In this document: one piece after another, positions 20,452 through 31,563 of the stretch
Position numbering within the stretch: the first letter of the stretch is position 1
Layout of the letters: every line of letters starts with the position of its first letter
Origin: Amylostereum areolatum
Lineage: Eukaryota > Basidiomycota > Agaricomycetes > Russulales > Stereaceae
DNA length: 64,000 nucleotides
Assembly: GCA_012932865.1 (NCBI GenBank)
Contig: SAXG01000120.1
Location: forward strand, 1-64,000
Reading direction: 5' to 3'
Translations under genes and position numbers: made by a program
The notes under the pieces: generated by a model
The model's database searches: none
Seen by the model: the letters and a program-made list of their open reading frames with translations, nothing else
Told to the model about the DNA's origin: nothing

Positions 20452-21937
20452 CACTGCGGCGAACGGCGAGATTACTCCCGGGGAGAATCCGCTGGGAATG
20501 AGCAGATCCCGTGCAGATCCCGCGCGGATTCTGGGCAGATCACACCCCCCGGAGAATCTGAGGAGAATGGTCGAAATACGGTGCGGATTCCCAGCAGATT
20601 CCACACTGATCCTGTGCATATTACTCACAGGTTGTGTTCTGCTCGTGTGATAACCTAGTAGTTTTTAAATCACATTTAATAGCATCATCCCCCTGCTCCC
20701 TTCACATTCCCCTCCCTCCTCTGCTCGTAGGCACCTGAGAATGATGTACTAAATTTCGCATTTCATATGTAGGCTAACCACAGGCATGAGCAGAGTCTAT
20801 CCCAGAGTCTATCAAGTAGTTAATATAAAGCGCGTATGCCACCCCGCACTGCTCACGCGCGGGAAGGATGAATACCCACTCATGACCCCCGCGCATACAT
20901 CTAGCCCCGCTTCCCCTCGCGCAAACATCTAGCCCAGTGCCGTTCGAGGTGAGCATGCCTATGGTAACCGAAAATGTCATTAGCTAATACTGCATCACAC
21001 GAACCTCGAAGGAAGCGCACCATCGTTTACGAGCGGGCTCACAGCTCCCAGCGCTGCAGAGTGTAAGGTGAGGAGTTTGTAGGTCTCAATATGCGAGCAA
21101 ATCAGTAGGATCGAGAAAACAGGTGTTACTTACCTCGGAGAAGGGCTGTCTGGACATGTAGTACCGTACTGCCTCTGGTACAATTGATGAGGGATAAGTG
21201 GAGTGATCAGCTCGAAAAAAGCGATGCGCACCTTATTGAGCTGATAAACGGCTATCTAGAAGGATTTTATATCAGGGCTTATGCTATCAGAGAGGCAAAG
21301 GACGGGCGAGGGACTCCGAGGGAGGGTGTGAAGCAATGTACTCTACATCTTGTCCTTGCTGCCGCTCCTGATTTTCAACTGGCGTAATCAGACATACTCA
21401 AAGGGGGAAAAGAATAGTTCGACGCACCAAACGACTCGACAAAGATGCCCGAAACACATTACACTTTGCTTTCTCGGCTCCCTTTCCTTCGACCAATAGC
21501 ACTGGCAGTCCGCGGTGCGCAGCAGCAGTTAGTACTGAGTGTAAACGAGTTTTTAGAAGCTTACCATGGGCATGGCGCCCAAGAAGAGCAATAATCGACC
21601 TCGTATATTGACGCGATAATAAATCGGGTGGATGATGACGAAAAACGAGATGGATGTGGGGAGGTAGAGAGTCGCGTCGTCGACTCACGACTTGAGTCGC
21701 GACGACGCGACTTTTCTCACGGAAATGATAAGAGGACTTACCAGGGAATAAGAGTCCCAGCTGTGAAATTGGGCGGAAACTCGCGAGAATCTGGCGGGAA
21801 CATTCCGAGAGAATCCGTGTTCTCTCTGCAAATTATCCCTGGAAGAGAATCCGTGGAGAGTATGGTGAGAATCCGGAGGGAATCTGCTCATTCTATGCAG
21901 ATTCTCCGCGGGAGTGATCTGACCGTTCGCCGCAGTG
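20452..21937. repeat. Imperfect inverted-repeat-bounded segment, possible decayed DNA transposon
   Basis: The left arm begins CACTGCGGCGAACGG at 20452-20466 and the right arm ends with its exact complement CCGTTCGCCGCAGTG at 21923-21937. Inside these ends both arms continue with related GAATC-rich sequence (GGAGAATC, GAATGAGCAGAT, CGGATTCT) for about 150 bases each with mismatches. The 1.2 kb interior has no transposase-like frame. A non-autonomous terminal-inverted-repeat element fits, but no target duplication was identified. Confidence 0.5.
21671..21711. repeat. GC palindrome (hairpin)
   Basis: GTCGCGTCGTC at 21671-21681 pairs with GACGACGCGAC at 21701-21711. Extra GACTC/GAGTC pairing brings the arms closer, with a short loop. 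It lies inside the right part of the inverted-repeat segment. Confidence 0.65.
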
Positions 21938-22522
21938 ACGATTCGTAGTAGATGATCATTTCGTAGATGATCATTAGACGTCATGTTACACTTTATCTCA
22001 TGCCACTCGGTACATAGCTAATCCATATATCTGATGATCAATAGTACCGATGTGAGAACGTGCATGAAGGGCATTCAAACTTCTCGCCGAAAAACACGGA
22101 GGAAGGCGCTCCTGGGCAGACGCACGCCGAGGCGCCCCACTGGGACCCACCATTCAAAGTGCAGTGGTACATCGTCTAAGCCACGTCCGCACTGGCACCG
22201 TCGAGATGGTTGCTTTCGCGGGGCTTGAAGCTTGAATAAGAAGACACATCGACTCGGGTTGACGGCAATGCTTATGCGAAGTTCAACGTCTCTATGATTA
22301 TAATTAGTGCACCCACACGCACTCACAAAAATGTGTGAACGCACTGTCCGTGGACTGAATCGAAGAAGGTCGAGCCGATTCCCACCTGACGATATGGCGC
22401 TTCGCGAGCTGTCCGCTTCGGTATTCTCGTGGGGATTCATGGGGTCAACTTTGCCAAAGACCAATGACGACGCTCCGTTTCGCACTCGTCTAGGCTCTGG
22501 CGGTCCAGCGGCGCGACATGCA

Positions 22523-22528
22523 TATAAA
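22523..22528 (+). promoter_or_regulatory. TATA box of GST copy 1
   Basis: TATAAA, 54 bases before the ATG at 22582. Confidence 0.55.
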
Positions 22529-22581
22529 CCAGGGAATATCAACAGCGGCCGCATGCGACCCTCTCCCCCGCAGATGCCGCC

Positions 22582-23418
22582 ATGCCCGACTCCGCCACCA
22601 TAACCTTCTACGACATCGCGTCGCTCTTGGAGGACAAGGCATGGTCGCCCAACACCTGGAAAATCAGGTTCGTAGGCCCTCGAAAAAGCGGCCTTCAGGA
22701 AAGCCTAACGAGGCCGACCGGCCATGACATCAGATACGCATTGAACATCAAGGGCATTCCCTACCAGACCGTCTGGCTCGACCACCCCGACATCGAGCCC
22801 GAGCTCAAAAAACTCGGCATCGGGCCAACGCTGCACGGGATCCGCAAAGAGCTCCGCTACACCCTCCCCGCCATCGTCGATCCCTCCACAGGCGTCGCGA
22901 TCGCCGACTCTCGCAAAATCGCCGAGTATCTCGACACGCAGTACCCGGACACGCCACGGCTGTTCCCCGACGGCACGCGCGCGCTGCAGACCGCCGTCGT
23001 GGACACCCTCCTGGACCAGCTGCTGAACGCGATCTTCCCCGTGGTCGCCGCGGTCAATGCGGGCTTGCTCTTGCCCCGGGGCCGGCACTTCTACAGGAGC
23101 ACGCGGGAGGAGTGGGTCGGGATGACGTTGGAGGAGCTGGCACCGGAGGGCGAGAGGCGTGACGAGCTGATGAAGCGCGTCCTCCACGTCCTGGACCGCC
23201 TCGACCACTCCCTGACCAACGGCGGGGGAACGGTGTTCATGTGCGGGGACGCGGCCGCGCCGTCGTTCGCGGACGTGGGTATCGCGGCGAACCTGGTATG
23301 GATAAAGAGGGTCCTCGGCAGGGAGAGCAGGGAATGGGCCACGGTGGAGCAGACAAATGGGGGGCGATGGGCGAAGTTTGTGCAGGCCTTTTCCAGTTGG
23401 GAAGTGGTGCCACGGTAG
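22582..23418 (+). CDS. Glutathione S-transferase, fungal FuA-like, copy 1
   Basis: Role (known): GSTs conjugate glutathione to electrophiles, and FuA-type fungal enzymes bind wood-derived aromatics. Two exons, 22582-22667 and 22734-23418, join as KIR|YALNIKGIPYQTVWLD. The 66-nt intron has no stop and is divisible by three, so an unspliced reading adds 22 residues, but the two sister genes show the same splice point. The thioredoxin-like N-domain has TFYDIASL, WSPNTWK (the Ser that serves catalysis in FuA enzymes), TLPAIVDPSTG and IADSRKIAEYLD. The C-domain ends SFADVGIAANLVW...WEVVPR. About 256 residues when spliced. First member of a three-GST group with the genes at 24042 and 28896. Confidence 0.87.
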   Translation: MPDSATITFYDIASLLEDKAWSPNTWKIRFVGPRKSGLQESLTRPTGHDIRYALNIKGIPYQTVWLDHPDIEPELKKLGIGPTLHGIRKELRYTLPAIVDPSTGVAIADSRKIAEYLDTQYPDTPRLFPDGTRALQTAVVDTLLDQLLNAIFPVVAAVNAGLLLPRGRHFYRSTREEWVGMTLEELAPEGERRDELMKRVLHVLDRLDHSLTNGGGTVFMCGDAAAPSFADVGIAANLVWIKRVLGRESREWATVEQTNGGRWAKFVQAFSSWEVVPR

Positions 23419-24041
23419 GATGGCTGGACGTATCACGGATTGCACTGGTTTACGGCTCGTGCTGAGCTTGTTCAACGTTGTCCATGCAAGTGCAAGTTCA
23501 GCGTGAAGTCAGAACGAGTCATCAACTTGCGCTGGACAGCGGGGTTCCGCCGGACTCGTTATCGGCTGATGTTTTCCAGCTCCCGAATTCGAACGGTAGG
23601 CCCGACGTCGCGCACGGTCCCTTAGTAGAGGCCATTCACTGGCGTTCATCTACAGCCCCAAGCGCGTAAGAAATTATGATTGCTCACTCCGAATGGACCC
23701 ATAAGTCACCATAAACGCCTAGATATGCCTGGATCTCGAGCGACTGGTTAACGTTACCTCGTCCGATCCGGAGAAGCGTCTCCAGGGTATCCGCGAGCGC
23801 ATCGCGATCACGTCGCTCGCCACAGGTGCTGACCAGACAGCTTAAACGGCAGCGGCAACCGACCGAGCGACCGACAACCGCGCGCATGATCCAAGCATAG
23901 CTGAAGCACGCGCCGGTGTCGTCGCCCTTGTCCCTGTGCGCGATATCAAATAAATACTCGAGGTGTCCAAGACGGTCCGTCAACGGATAGATAAAAAGAA
24001 CCCACATTTCACGACCCACACCGCAGCGCCGATCCACAGAC
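23419..24041. other. Intergenic between GST copies 1 and 2
   Basis: No gene is seen. The stretch GATAGATAAAAAG at about 23986-23998 could serve as a TATA-like site for copy 2. Confidence 0.45.
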
Positions 24042-24895
24042 ATGTCCGAGCCTTCCGAGTCCGTCATAACGCTCTACGACATCCGGTCCATCCACGAGGG
24101 CCTCGCGTGGTCGCCCAACGTCTGGAGAGTGAGGTGCGTGTTGATATCCAGACCACGGTGATGGCGGCGGTGCTGCATTGACGTGCGCTGACGAGGACGA
24201 ACTTCGTCAGATATGCGTTGAACATCAAAGGGATTCCCTACAAAACCGTATGGCTCGACTACAATCTCGCGTCCGAGATGAAGAGGATCGGCGTCGAGCG
24301 CACCACGCACTTCATCTTCAAGAGGCCGTCGGTCACCGTGCCGGCGATCGTGGATCCTTCGACGGGCGTCGCGCTGTCCGACTCGCGGAAGATCGTCCAG
24401 TACCTCGATCGACAGTACCCGTCCACGCCGAAGCTTTTCCCGGAGGGAACGCTCGCGCTTCAAGCGGCGTTCGTAGACACGGCCGTGGCGAGGCTGCTGG
24501 ACGCGATCCACCCGCTCGTGGTGGAGGAAAACACGGAGCTTCTCCGGCCGATGGTGAGAGAGGTGTTCAAGAAGGCCCGCGAGGAGTGGTTTGGGATGCC
24601 GCTGAAGGAAGTGGCGTCGGAAGGAGAGAACCGAGAGCGACTGGTCGCGGAACTGTTTGGGGTGCTCGACTGCCTCGACGAGTGTCTGAAGGCGAACGGG
24701 GAAGAAGCGGTGTTTGTGCTCGGGAAAGGGTGTCGGACGCCGTCGTTCGCTGACGTTGCTATCGCAGGGGGGCTTCTCTGGACGAGGCAGATATGGGGAA
24801 GAGAAAACGAACGGTGGGTGCAGATAGAAAAAGCGCACGGCGGGCGGTGGGCGAGGTTACTTGAGGCGTGCAGTCAATGGGAGGTGGTCGTTTAG
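24042..24895 (+). CDS. Glutathione S-transferase, fungal FuA-like, copy 2
   Basis: Exons 24042-24133 and 24211-24895 join as RVR|YALNIKGIPYKTVWLD, the same codon position and phase (2) as copy 1. About 258 residues. N-domain: ITLYDIRS, WSPNVWRVR (Ser kept), TVPAIVDPSTGVALSDSRKI, YLDRQYPSTPKLFPEG. C-domain: WFGMPLKE, SFADVAIAGGLLWTRQ, HGGRWARLLEACSQWEVVV. It is a tandem duplicate of copy 1 with clear divergence in the substrate-binding helices. Likely a cytosolic detoxification enzyme. Confidence 0.87.
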
Positions 24896-25136
24896 AAATG
24901 TTCGCCGCATGGACGGAACCGAGTCCACCGAGAACAGCACACGTATTCTTTGTTTGTCGATAAGATTTGAGGAGTTCGTCCCATGTATTCGTCGTGCGGC
25001 TGTCAATGCAGAAGGAACGATAAGCTCGGGGGACCTGAGTGGGAGAGCGGGCCGACGGCGCCGAGCACCGATAAGACCGTGCTTTAAGGCGGCAGACGGC
25101 GGTTGGACGGCGGTTCCTCCCTGAGCAGTGACCACG

Positions 25137-27152
25137 ATGGCCGCCCCCGAGCTCAACAACGCGGTGCTCACCCAGATCCTCGCCCAGCTTCAGTCCCTTC
25201 AGATCTCACAACAAGCCCTTCAAGCAAAGGTAACCCTCTCCTCTTCCGATCTACCTTCCGTCCTCACCACTTCGCCTTTCAGCTCGACTCCTTCACAAAC
25301 CCCGTCTCCCCGCCTTTCCGTCCGACCAGCAGCGGCCTCAGCAGCCCCGCACGCTCCTCTCTCAACTCTCTTCCCGCGGAGCATTCATCCACCGTCGCTC
25401 CCCCCGTCACCTCCGTCATCCCACCCGCAGAGTCCGCCAAGAACGATGATAAGGGCTTGTCCGAGAAGGAGCGCGAGAAGTTGCTCTATCCCTCGCGCGT
25501 AATGCTCACCAGTGAGTCCAACCTTCGACCGTCGTGAACCCGTTTTTCTGAAGGTATCCGCTCAGCGCATCCCGACCAACACGGCATCAAGCCACACCCC
25601 GTACGATGGGGAGCATCCGAGCCGAAAGACCGAGGCCCCATCATCCCTTCTCGTCTCCCGTCCTCCTTCAAGTACCGCAACGCGATCGGCGCCCACTCGG
25701 GCTCTTACTCCATCTACCGCGCCCTCGCCATCGCCATGGGCACCCTCGACCCCACCCACAAACCGGATTACACGCGCACCCAGCCACCCATCGAGATCCC
25801 CCCGCAGCCCTCTTGGTATGACCCCACCAAGATCGTCTCCTTCGATCCCTGGGGCCATCTCACCCCCCAAGTCTTCCGACCCGAAATGGACTCCGGCCTC
25901 GACGTCCGTCCCAGCATCGCCGTCACCAAAGCCCACATGAAGCTGTCCGAGATCGACGAGGCTGCGCGCAGAGGCGAGATCCCCGTTGACGGAAAGATCG
26001 TGCTCAAGAGCCAGCCGCTGCTCAACGCCGACGGCACCATCAACCCCGCCGATCCAGGCGTCGAAATCAACATCGGAAAGGCCGCCGTCGAGCCCGTCTG
26101 GTACCTGCCTGGCGTCGCTGAGCGGTTCGGCATGTACGTCCGCCCCTTCGCCAGCCGTCGCCTCTCACTGACCCTCGCCTACAGCTCAGAGGCCCTTCTT
26201 CGTCGTGCGCTTTTTGAGGACACCGGAGGCATGTATCCGGAGCTCATCACCCGTCCGGATATCAAGGTCTTCCTTCCGCCCATCGGCGGCCTCACCGTCT
26301 ACATCTGTACGTCCACCCGCACCCGCGTGTCTGTCCACCTGACGCGTCGCCCTCAGTTGGCCCGGCCTCTTACATATACGACGAGAGCAAGGAGCTGACC
26401 CTGCGCGTGCACGATGAATGTGCGTGCCCTTTCGCCTGTCACTCGGCCCATCGTCTGACCAGCCCGCAGGCAACGGCTCTGACGTCTTCGGCTCGGATAT
26501 ATGCACGTGCAAACCCTACCTGACGTTCGCCATCGAAGAATGTATCCGTACCGCCCAACGTGGTGGCGTCGGCGTCGTCGTGTACTTCCGGAAGGAGGGC
26601 CGTGCCCTCGGCGAGGTGACCAAGTGGGTGTTTTTACAGGCTATATCCGCGGTTGGCTGGTCTGACTGCCTCGCAGATACCTCGTGTACAACTTGCGCAA
26701 GCGCGACGGAGACTCGGCCGACAAGTACTTCCGGGCGACGGAGCTCGTCGCCGGCGTGAAGGACATGCGTTTCCAGGCTCTCATGCCCGACGTGTTGCAC
26801 TGGCTCGGTATCCGCAAGATCGACAACATGGTGTCGATGAGCGACATGTGCGTCTTCCTTCCCCCCATCCACGGAGCCCCTCACCGACGCTTTTCTCTGC
26901 GCAGGAAATACAACGCCATCGTCGGCTCTGGCATCCCCATCCTGAAACGCTACGACATCCCTGGTACTCTTCCTGCTCCCCGCTGCGCACCTGCCCAAGC
27001 TAATGATCACGTTAGACCACCTCATCCCCATGGACTCGCGCGTCGAGATCGACGCGAAGATCGCCGCTGGATACTTCTCCAGTGGCAAGGCCGTCACGGA
27101 GGCGGACTTGATCAAGACCGTTGGCCGCGCCTGGGAGGAGACCGAGCATTAG
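25137..27152 (+). CDS. GTP cyclohydrolase II-like protein, Urc1 type (uracil catabolism)
   Basis: Family role (known): fungal Urc1 proteins carry a GTP-CH N-terminal domain plus a GTP cyclohydrolase II domain and act in the URC uracil-degradation pathway. Nine exons: 25137-25229, 25283-25511, 25554-26133, 26185-26306, 26357-26419, 26470-26623, 26677-26847, 26905-26963 and 27016-27152, about 535 residues. Residues 1-31 form an amphipathic Gln-rich helix, followed by a Ser/Pro linker. The N-domain shows NAIGAHSGSYSIYRALAIA and MKLSEIDEAARRGEI. The cyclohydrolase core has the metal-cysteine pattern C(N)GSDVFGSDICTCKPYL, then GGVGVVVYFRKEGRALGEVTK and YNLRKRDGDSAD. Plain riboflavin GTP cyclohydrolase II is shorter and lacks the N-domain, so Urc1 type is preferred. 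The ATG follows an in-frame GTG by three codons. Confidence 0.85.
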
Positions 27153-27620
27153 GGTGTTGGACGTTCTCTTTTCCTCTAACAATTCTGGTCGAGAAAGGGA
27201 CAGCCGGGCGTGGGATGGAAATGTACAAGACTACGCTATCCTGTAGACATACTTACTGTAAATCAATGGTATAAATTTGTGGGGTTGGTCAAAACTCGAA
27301 GTCTATCTATCTTCACGTGATGTGTGCGCGACTTTGCATTTCCTCTTCCGACCACGACCACCACGACGGTAAACGGGTGCGGTGGTCTCATCCTTATGCT
27401 CACCGGAAGAATCCACCACATGCTCACAACTCGGATGAAATGGGCTTCTAGAATCCGTGCAGCGGTCCACAGCAATGGTGGATCAGCGTCGTTCGTCATG
27501 CTGACCTCAACCTGGACTCGCTCTCCGCAACCAAGATACTCCTGCGACGTACACGATCGTCACGCGCTCGGAAGCCACCTCGCAGATCTAACGCACGTAG
27601 CGGCTCGCACACATTTCATT
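27153..27620. other. Intergenic
   Basis: Separates the Urc1-type gene from the hydrolase; no gene is supported. An upstream first exon of the hydrolase may lie here. Confidence 0.4.
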
Positions 27621-28859
27621 AGGCGGAGTGCGAAGCTCTCGCCGCTTTTTGGGTTTTTCGGAATCCAACCTAGTGGCGATGCACCCTCGGGACTGCTCGC
27701 CTTGTCAGTGGTCGTGGGGCTGCCCCTTGCTCTGTGGGCGTATAAGGTATGGCGTGGTTTTAGTCCCCCTCAAAAAAGGCACGCCACTGAACCGTTTCCT
27801 CGCAGTGCATAATGATGTATCTGTTCCAGAGGAAAATTATTTACATGGGTGAGTTGCGCGGGCCTTCGATAACGCGCCCTTGCGCACACTCAATACACCC
27901 GGACAATACGTAGGATATGCTCCGATAGGCTCCAGGACGGAACGCCTTCAAGACGTATCAATACCCCATGATGTGTTTTGCGACAGCATCCAGGTCTCCA
28001 CCGACAAAATGGCCCCCCTTTCCGGCGTCATCCTACGACGATGCTCCGACGAGCAGACCCCTCCTCGAACCGTGATAGTGTACTTCCAGGGTAAGCTCCT
28101 CTAGCACAACCCGCGGACCCACGTCTCACCAGCTTGCATTCCACAGGCAACGCCGGAAACCCGCTCCACCGCATCCCAGTCTTCACAGCCCTCCTCCGCG
28201 CCGTCCCCTCACTAACCATCCTGGCCGTCGCCCCGCGCTCGTACTGGACCTCCCCCGGCCGTCCGACGCAATCCGGGATCACCGCCGACTACACGCGCGT
28301 CCTGTCGCACGCCGCCGCGCGCTTCCCGCACGCCACCATCGTCGCCTACGGCCACTCGCTCGGCGGCGCGGCCGCCCTCTGCGTGCTCGCGGCGCTCGAC
28401 GCGGGGCAGGTGCCCCATCTCCGCGGGCTCGTGCTCGAAAACCCGTTCGCCTCGATTCCGGCCATGGTCCGCGCGCTCTACCCGCAGCGCTGGCTGCCGT
28501 ACCATCACATGGGCCCGCTCGTGTGGGACCGGTGGGACGCGGTGCGGGCGGTGAGCGGCGCGGGCGCCGCGCCCTCCAAGTTGGGGGCGCTGATGCGGGG
28601 GATGATGGTGCTGGTGAGCGAGAGGGACGAGGTCGTGCCTTGTGTGATGGGTCGGGAGGTTGCGAGGGCGGCGGGGGCGGAGCGCTTGGTTGTGGTGAGG
28701 GGGGCGTTGCACGAAGATGCGTGGACGCGGAGACAGTGGGCGGAGGAAATGAAGAGCTACGTCCAGAGCCTCGAACGCGAGCGGGTGGACCAACCATCGG
28801 GGCACGCCAAGGTAGAACCAGTCGTTCCATACGAGCGCGATACATACGTTACAGGCTGA
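27621..28859 (+). CDS. Alpha/beta hydrolase, Bem46/ABHD13-like (5' end uncertain)
   Basis: Exons about 27621-27746, 27806-27848, 27914-28090 and 28147-28859. The first exon encodes a membrane segment (SGLLALSVVVGLPLALWAYK), joined to MMYLFQRKIIYMGYAPIGSRTE, the typical Bem46/ABHD13 membrane-anchored start. The hydrolase core follows: VIVYFQGNAGNPLHRIP (oxyanion region), YGHSLGGAAALCVL (nucleophile elbow, Ser in GHSLGG), LENPFAS, SERDEVVP (acid) and ALHEDAW (His). All triad residues are present. The domain's substrate is unknown; fungal Bem46 has been tied to membranes and polarity. The start codon could not be fixed: no good ATG precedes the membrane segment nearby, and a splice acceptor at about 27618-27620 hints at an upstream exon. 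Confidence 0.72.
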
Positions 28860-28895
28860 CATTACTTATGCGAAGACACACGACCAAGACCCATC

Positions 28896-29726
28896 CTAAG
28901 AGTCGATGGTCTGCCACGGCTCAAAGGCCCGCATGAAGCGCGCCCATCTCCCGTCATTGGCCTTCGCGATCGCCTTCCAAAGCTCGCTGTCCTCCCCCGT
29001 CGTCCTCTCTATGCACGTCAAAACCGCCGCAAGCGCCGTGTCGACGTTCACGGGCGTGTCCCCTCCGAAGAACACGCCGTCCCCAACCTCAATCCACCGA
29101 TTCAAATCGTCCAGCGTGCCCAGGAGCTCCCGCACCATCTCCTTCCGCTTCCCGTCCTGCTCGTAAAATTCCTCCAGGGACATCCCCACGATCTTCTCCG
29201 TACGCGGACGGAACCACCCCTGCACCTGCGGCGTGAAGCACGCGTGGATGTCGAGGATGCACAGGGGGAACATGGGCCCGTAGGTGAGACGCGCGACGAC
29301 GAACTCGACGAGCGCCTTCTGCATCGCGGCCGTCCCGGGAGGGAAGAGCGCGGGCGTGGACGGGTACTGCGCGTCGAGGTAGTGCGCGATGGCATCCGAG
29401 TCGGACACCGTCGTGTTCGTCGCGGGGTCGTAGATCGTGGGCACCGTCCAGAGGGGCTCGTCGTGGCGCGTGCCCGTCGGTGCCGCACCGATTTCGCGCA
29501 TCTTGCTTTGGACGTCGGGAAAGTCGACCCATTCGGTCCTGTACGGGATGCCTTTGATGTTCAGCGCGTATCTATTGGCGTAGGGTCACCATCTGTCTTC
29601 TTTCGGGGACAATGGGATAGCCGCCGATCGGCCTTACCTCGTTTTCCAGGTGAACGGTGACCAGGTTTTCCCTTTCTGGATCGTGGTCGGGATGTCGTAG
29701 AGGGTGATGAACGTGTCTTGCGGCAT
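28896..29726 (-). CDS. Glutathione S-transferase, fungal FuA-like, copy 3
   Basis: Exons (minus) 29726-29638 and 29571-28896 join as KTR|YALNIKGIPYRTEWVD, the same intron position as in the other two GSTs. About 254 residues. N-domain: ITLYDIPTT, WSPFTWKTR, WTVPTIYDPATNTTVSDSDAI, HYLDAQYPSTPALFPPG. C-domain: GMSLEEFYEQDGKRKEM, FGGDTPVNVDTALAAVLTCIE, DGRWARFMRAFEPWQ. More divergent than copies 1 and 2. Convergent with the Bem46-like gene: the stops are 37 bases apart. A TATA box (TATATAAA, complement of about 29767-29774) lies some 40 bases before the ATG. Confidence 0.87.
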
Positions 29727-30639
29727 CAGACGATCGAGCTGGATTGGCAGTGGGTGGTCGAGGGGTTTATATATCTTTCGGCGGGCCTTATGTCACGGTG
29801 GCGTACTGCGAACACCAGGCCAGTACACTATTGGTACTGTACCGATGTGCCTCCCTCGTTCTGACAATTGAAGTCATCGTACTCACAGTACTGTATATTT
29901 TAGCATATACTTATCCCCGTGGCGGACGTTATGACATATAGTAATCGGGACGGCGCACACCGCCCAAGACGTGGGTAAGTTGCTATGTCGATATTGCACC
30001 TATATAACACTCCACTTTCCAGATTGGATGAGACGGCAAAAACGCAGAAGCCCGGGCGTGCACGTCATACACCGCTCGCTCCGGGGTAGATGGTGCAGAA
30101 CGTCGTCGGTTTGAGCCTAGAGATGATGCTATCACTTAGGGTACGCGTAGTGGGCCCCAATGTGACCGCCGCTGGCATTCCCATTTTTCTGCGACCCGTA
30201 TCGGGTTCAGTAGGTTGGAAACGGATCAAGTAAACTCAAAGACTTCCACGATACGGACAGGTTCATTCTAGGGCATTCAATCATTATAGTGAACGTACCC
30301 AGGGCGAAGTCGCATACATCGGTCCGAAGGGCGCCTTCGTTCCCGCCGATGGTTAGAGAGCACAGGATTTGTCTCCAACCCGAGACAGCCGTTTTTATCA
30401 CCAATTTTTCTGGACGAGTCCTCCAACAGTAGTCCTCCTATTTTTTACATATACTATATAGCAACACGTACACATGTCCAGCAGCTGCTGAGATATGACT
30501 CTGAGAACGCGTGCTGCGAGTAGTCACGCCCGGTGAGAAACCCGTATTTTGACCTAGGTTCAGGAAGAGTGATCGAGGGAGCTTCGCACACAATCCCCTT
30601 CACCCTCGATCAATCTTTTTTTTGAGACTGGATCTCGCC

Positions 30640-30890
30640 GCCGCGATTCACATCGAGTCACGTAGACCTCGTATGGAGCCCGACCACCTTGATTCAACTC
30701 GATTCAATGCGATTCACGTAGGGTAATTCTTGTCGATTCTCGTCGATCCATGGGGGTACTATTCATATCAATTCTCTCCGATTCATTCAGACTTATTGGC
30801 CTCGATTTCGTAGTACCATTTTCGCGATTCAGGTAGATTGTACAAGAGTCCCGGAGGCACGATTCGGGTCGATTCGAAGCAACATTCAAT
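30640..30890. repeat. Degenerate GATTC-rich repeat
   Basis: The word GATTC, often as CGATTCA or TCGATTC, recurs every 10-25 bases across this stretch (for example CTCGATTCAATGCGATTCAC). It looks like an old short-unit satellite. Confidence 0.5.
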
Positions 30891-31517
30891 GTATTAGGGG
30901 CAGCGACATCCTCGCCGGTTCGTAAAGGTACACCACCAGCAGTTGCCTCAGCATGACTCTATGCGGGGCCATTCGGATGAGTCTGATGGCGTGACCAAGG
31001 GTTCACGCTAGCATCGTGTCAGCTTCAATCCAACCCCCTCAATCTCGGCACCATTCCGATTATCCGTTGCGAGAAAGTCGGCTTCGCGCCCAAGTCAGCG
31101 TGAGTACAGGTTGTCCTCTCAGTTTCAATCCCCACAGAGTCCTCGATGGACGGCGACGAGCGCGGGTTATGTAAGCAGTATTCATTTTCGTCGTCGCGCC
31201 AAGTCATCCTCGACTCCTTGTTTCCTCTCACCACGTCCTTCTCTTCTCCCCGTCCTTCACCTGGCCATAACCCTTCATCTGTAATGGGCGACTCCGACGT
31301 ACCGAGATTTGGACGGCGCGTCAGGGTTTCCGTGGATGTACGAAGGGTTGGGTATGGACTCTCCCTTCGACACTCTCATGTGGGCATCATCCAGAGTCTG
31401 GACCATGGTGCGTGTTCTATTCACTTACCGCCCACCTGCCCTCACGACAGCATTCAGGATTTGCACATGCTCCGGCGCCCCTCTTGTTGTCGCTGGCAGT
31501 CGTCCTCACCTTCGCTC

Positions 31518-31563
31518 GCGGCCTTGAACTTTACTCCTGGTCTTGAACTTTGCTCGTGGTCTT
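31518..31563. repeat. 19-base tandem repeat split by element A
   Basis: Units of the form GTCTTGAACTTTGCTCGTG recur before the left LTR. The array continues after the right LTR (39049 onward, GTCTTGAACTTTACTCTCG and relatives to about 39130). The target duplication GTCTT is the start of a unit. Confidence 0.65.

Larger units (their letters stand above)
20306..22581. other. Intergenic region carrying an inverted-repeat element
   Basis: No gene is supported in these 2.3 kb; frames are short and low in coding quality. The main structure is the inverted-repeat pair at 20452-20600 and 21790-21937 and a short GC palindrome at 21671-21711. A TATA box for the first GST lies at 22523-22528. Confidence 0.6.
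29727..31563. other. Gene-poor stretch with simple GATTC-rich sequence and a dispersed repeat
   Basis: No gene is supported. About 30528-30575 matches in inverse orientation a segment at about 42842-42890. About 30640-30890 is rich in CGATTC/GATTC words. About 31518-31563 is a 19-base tandem repeat in which element A is inserted. Confidence 0.55.

Noticed and set aside
22582..23418. Unspliced reading of GST copy 1 as the main product
   Set aside because: Sister genes splice at the same codon and the inserted residues would interrupt the conserved (K)xR-YALNIKGI segment. Kept only as a possible isoform.
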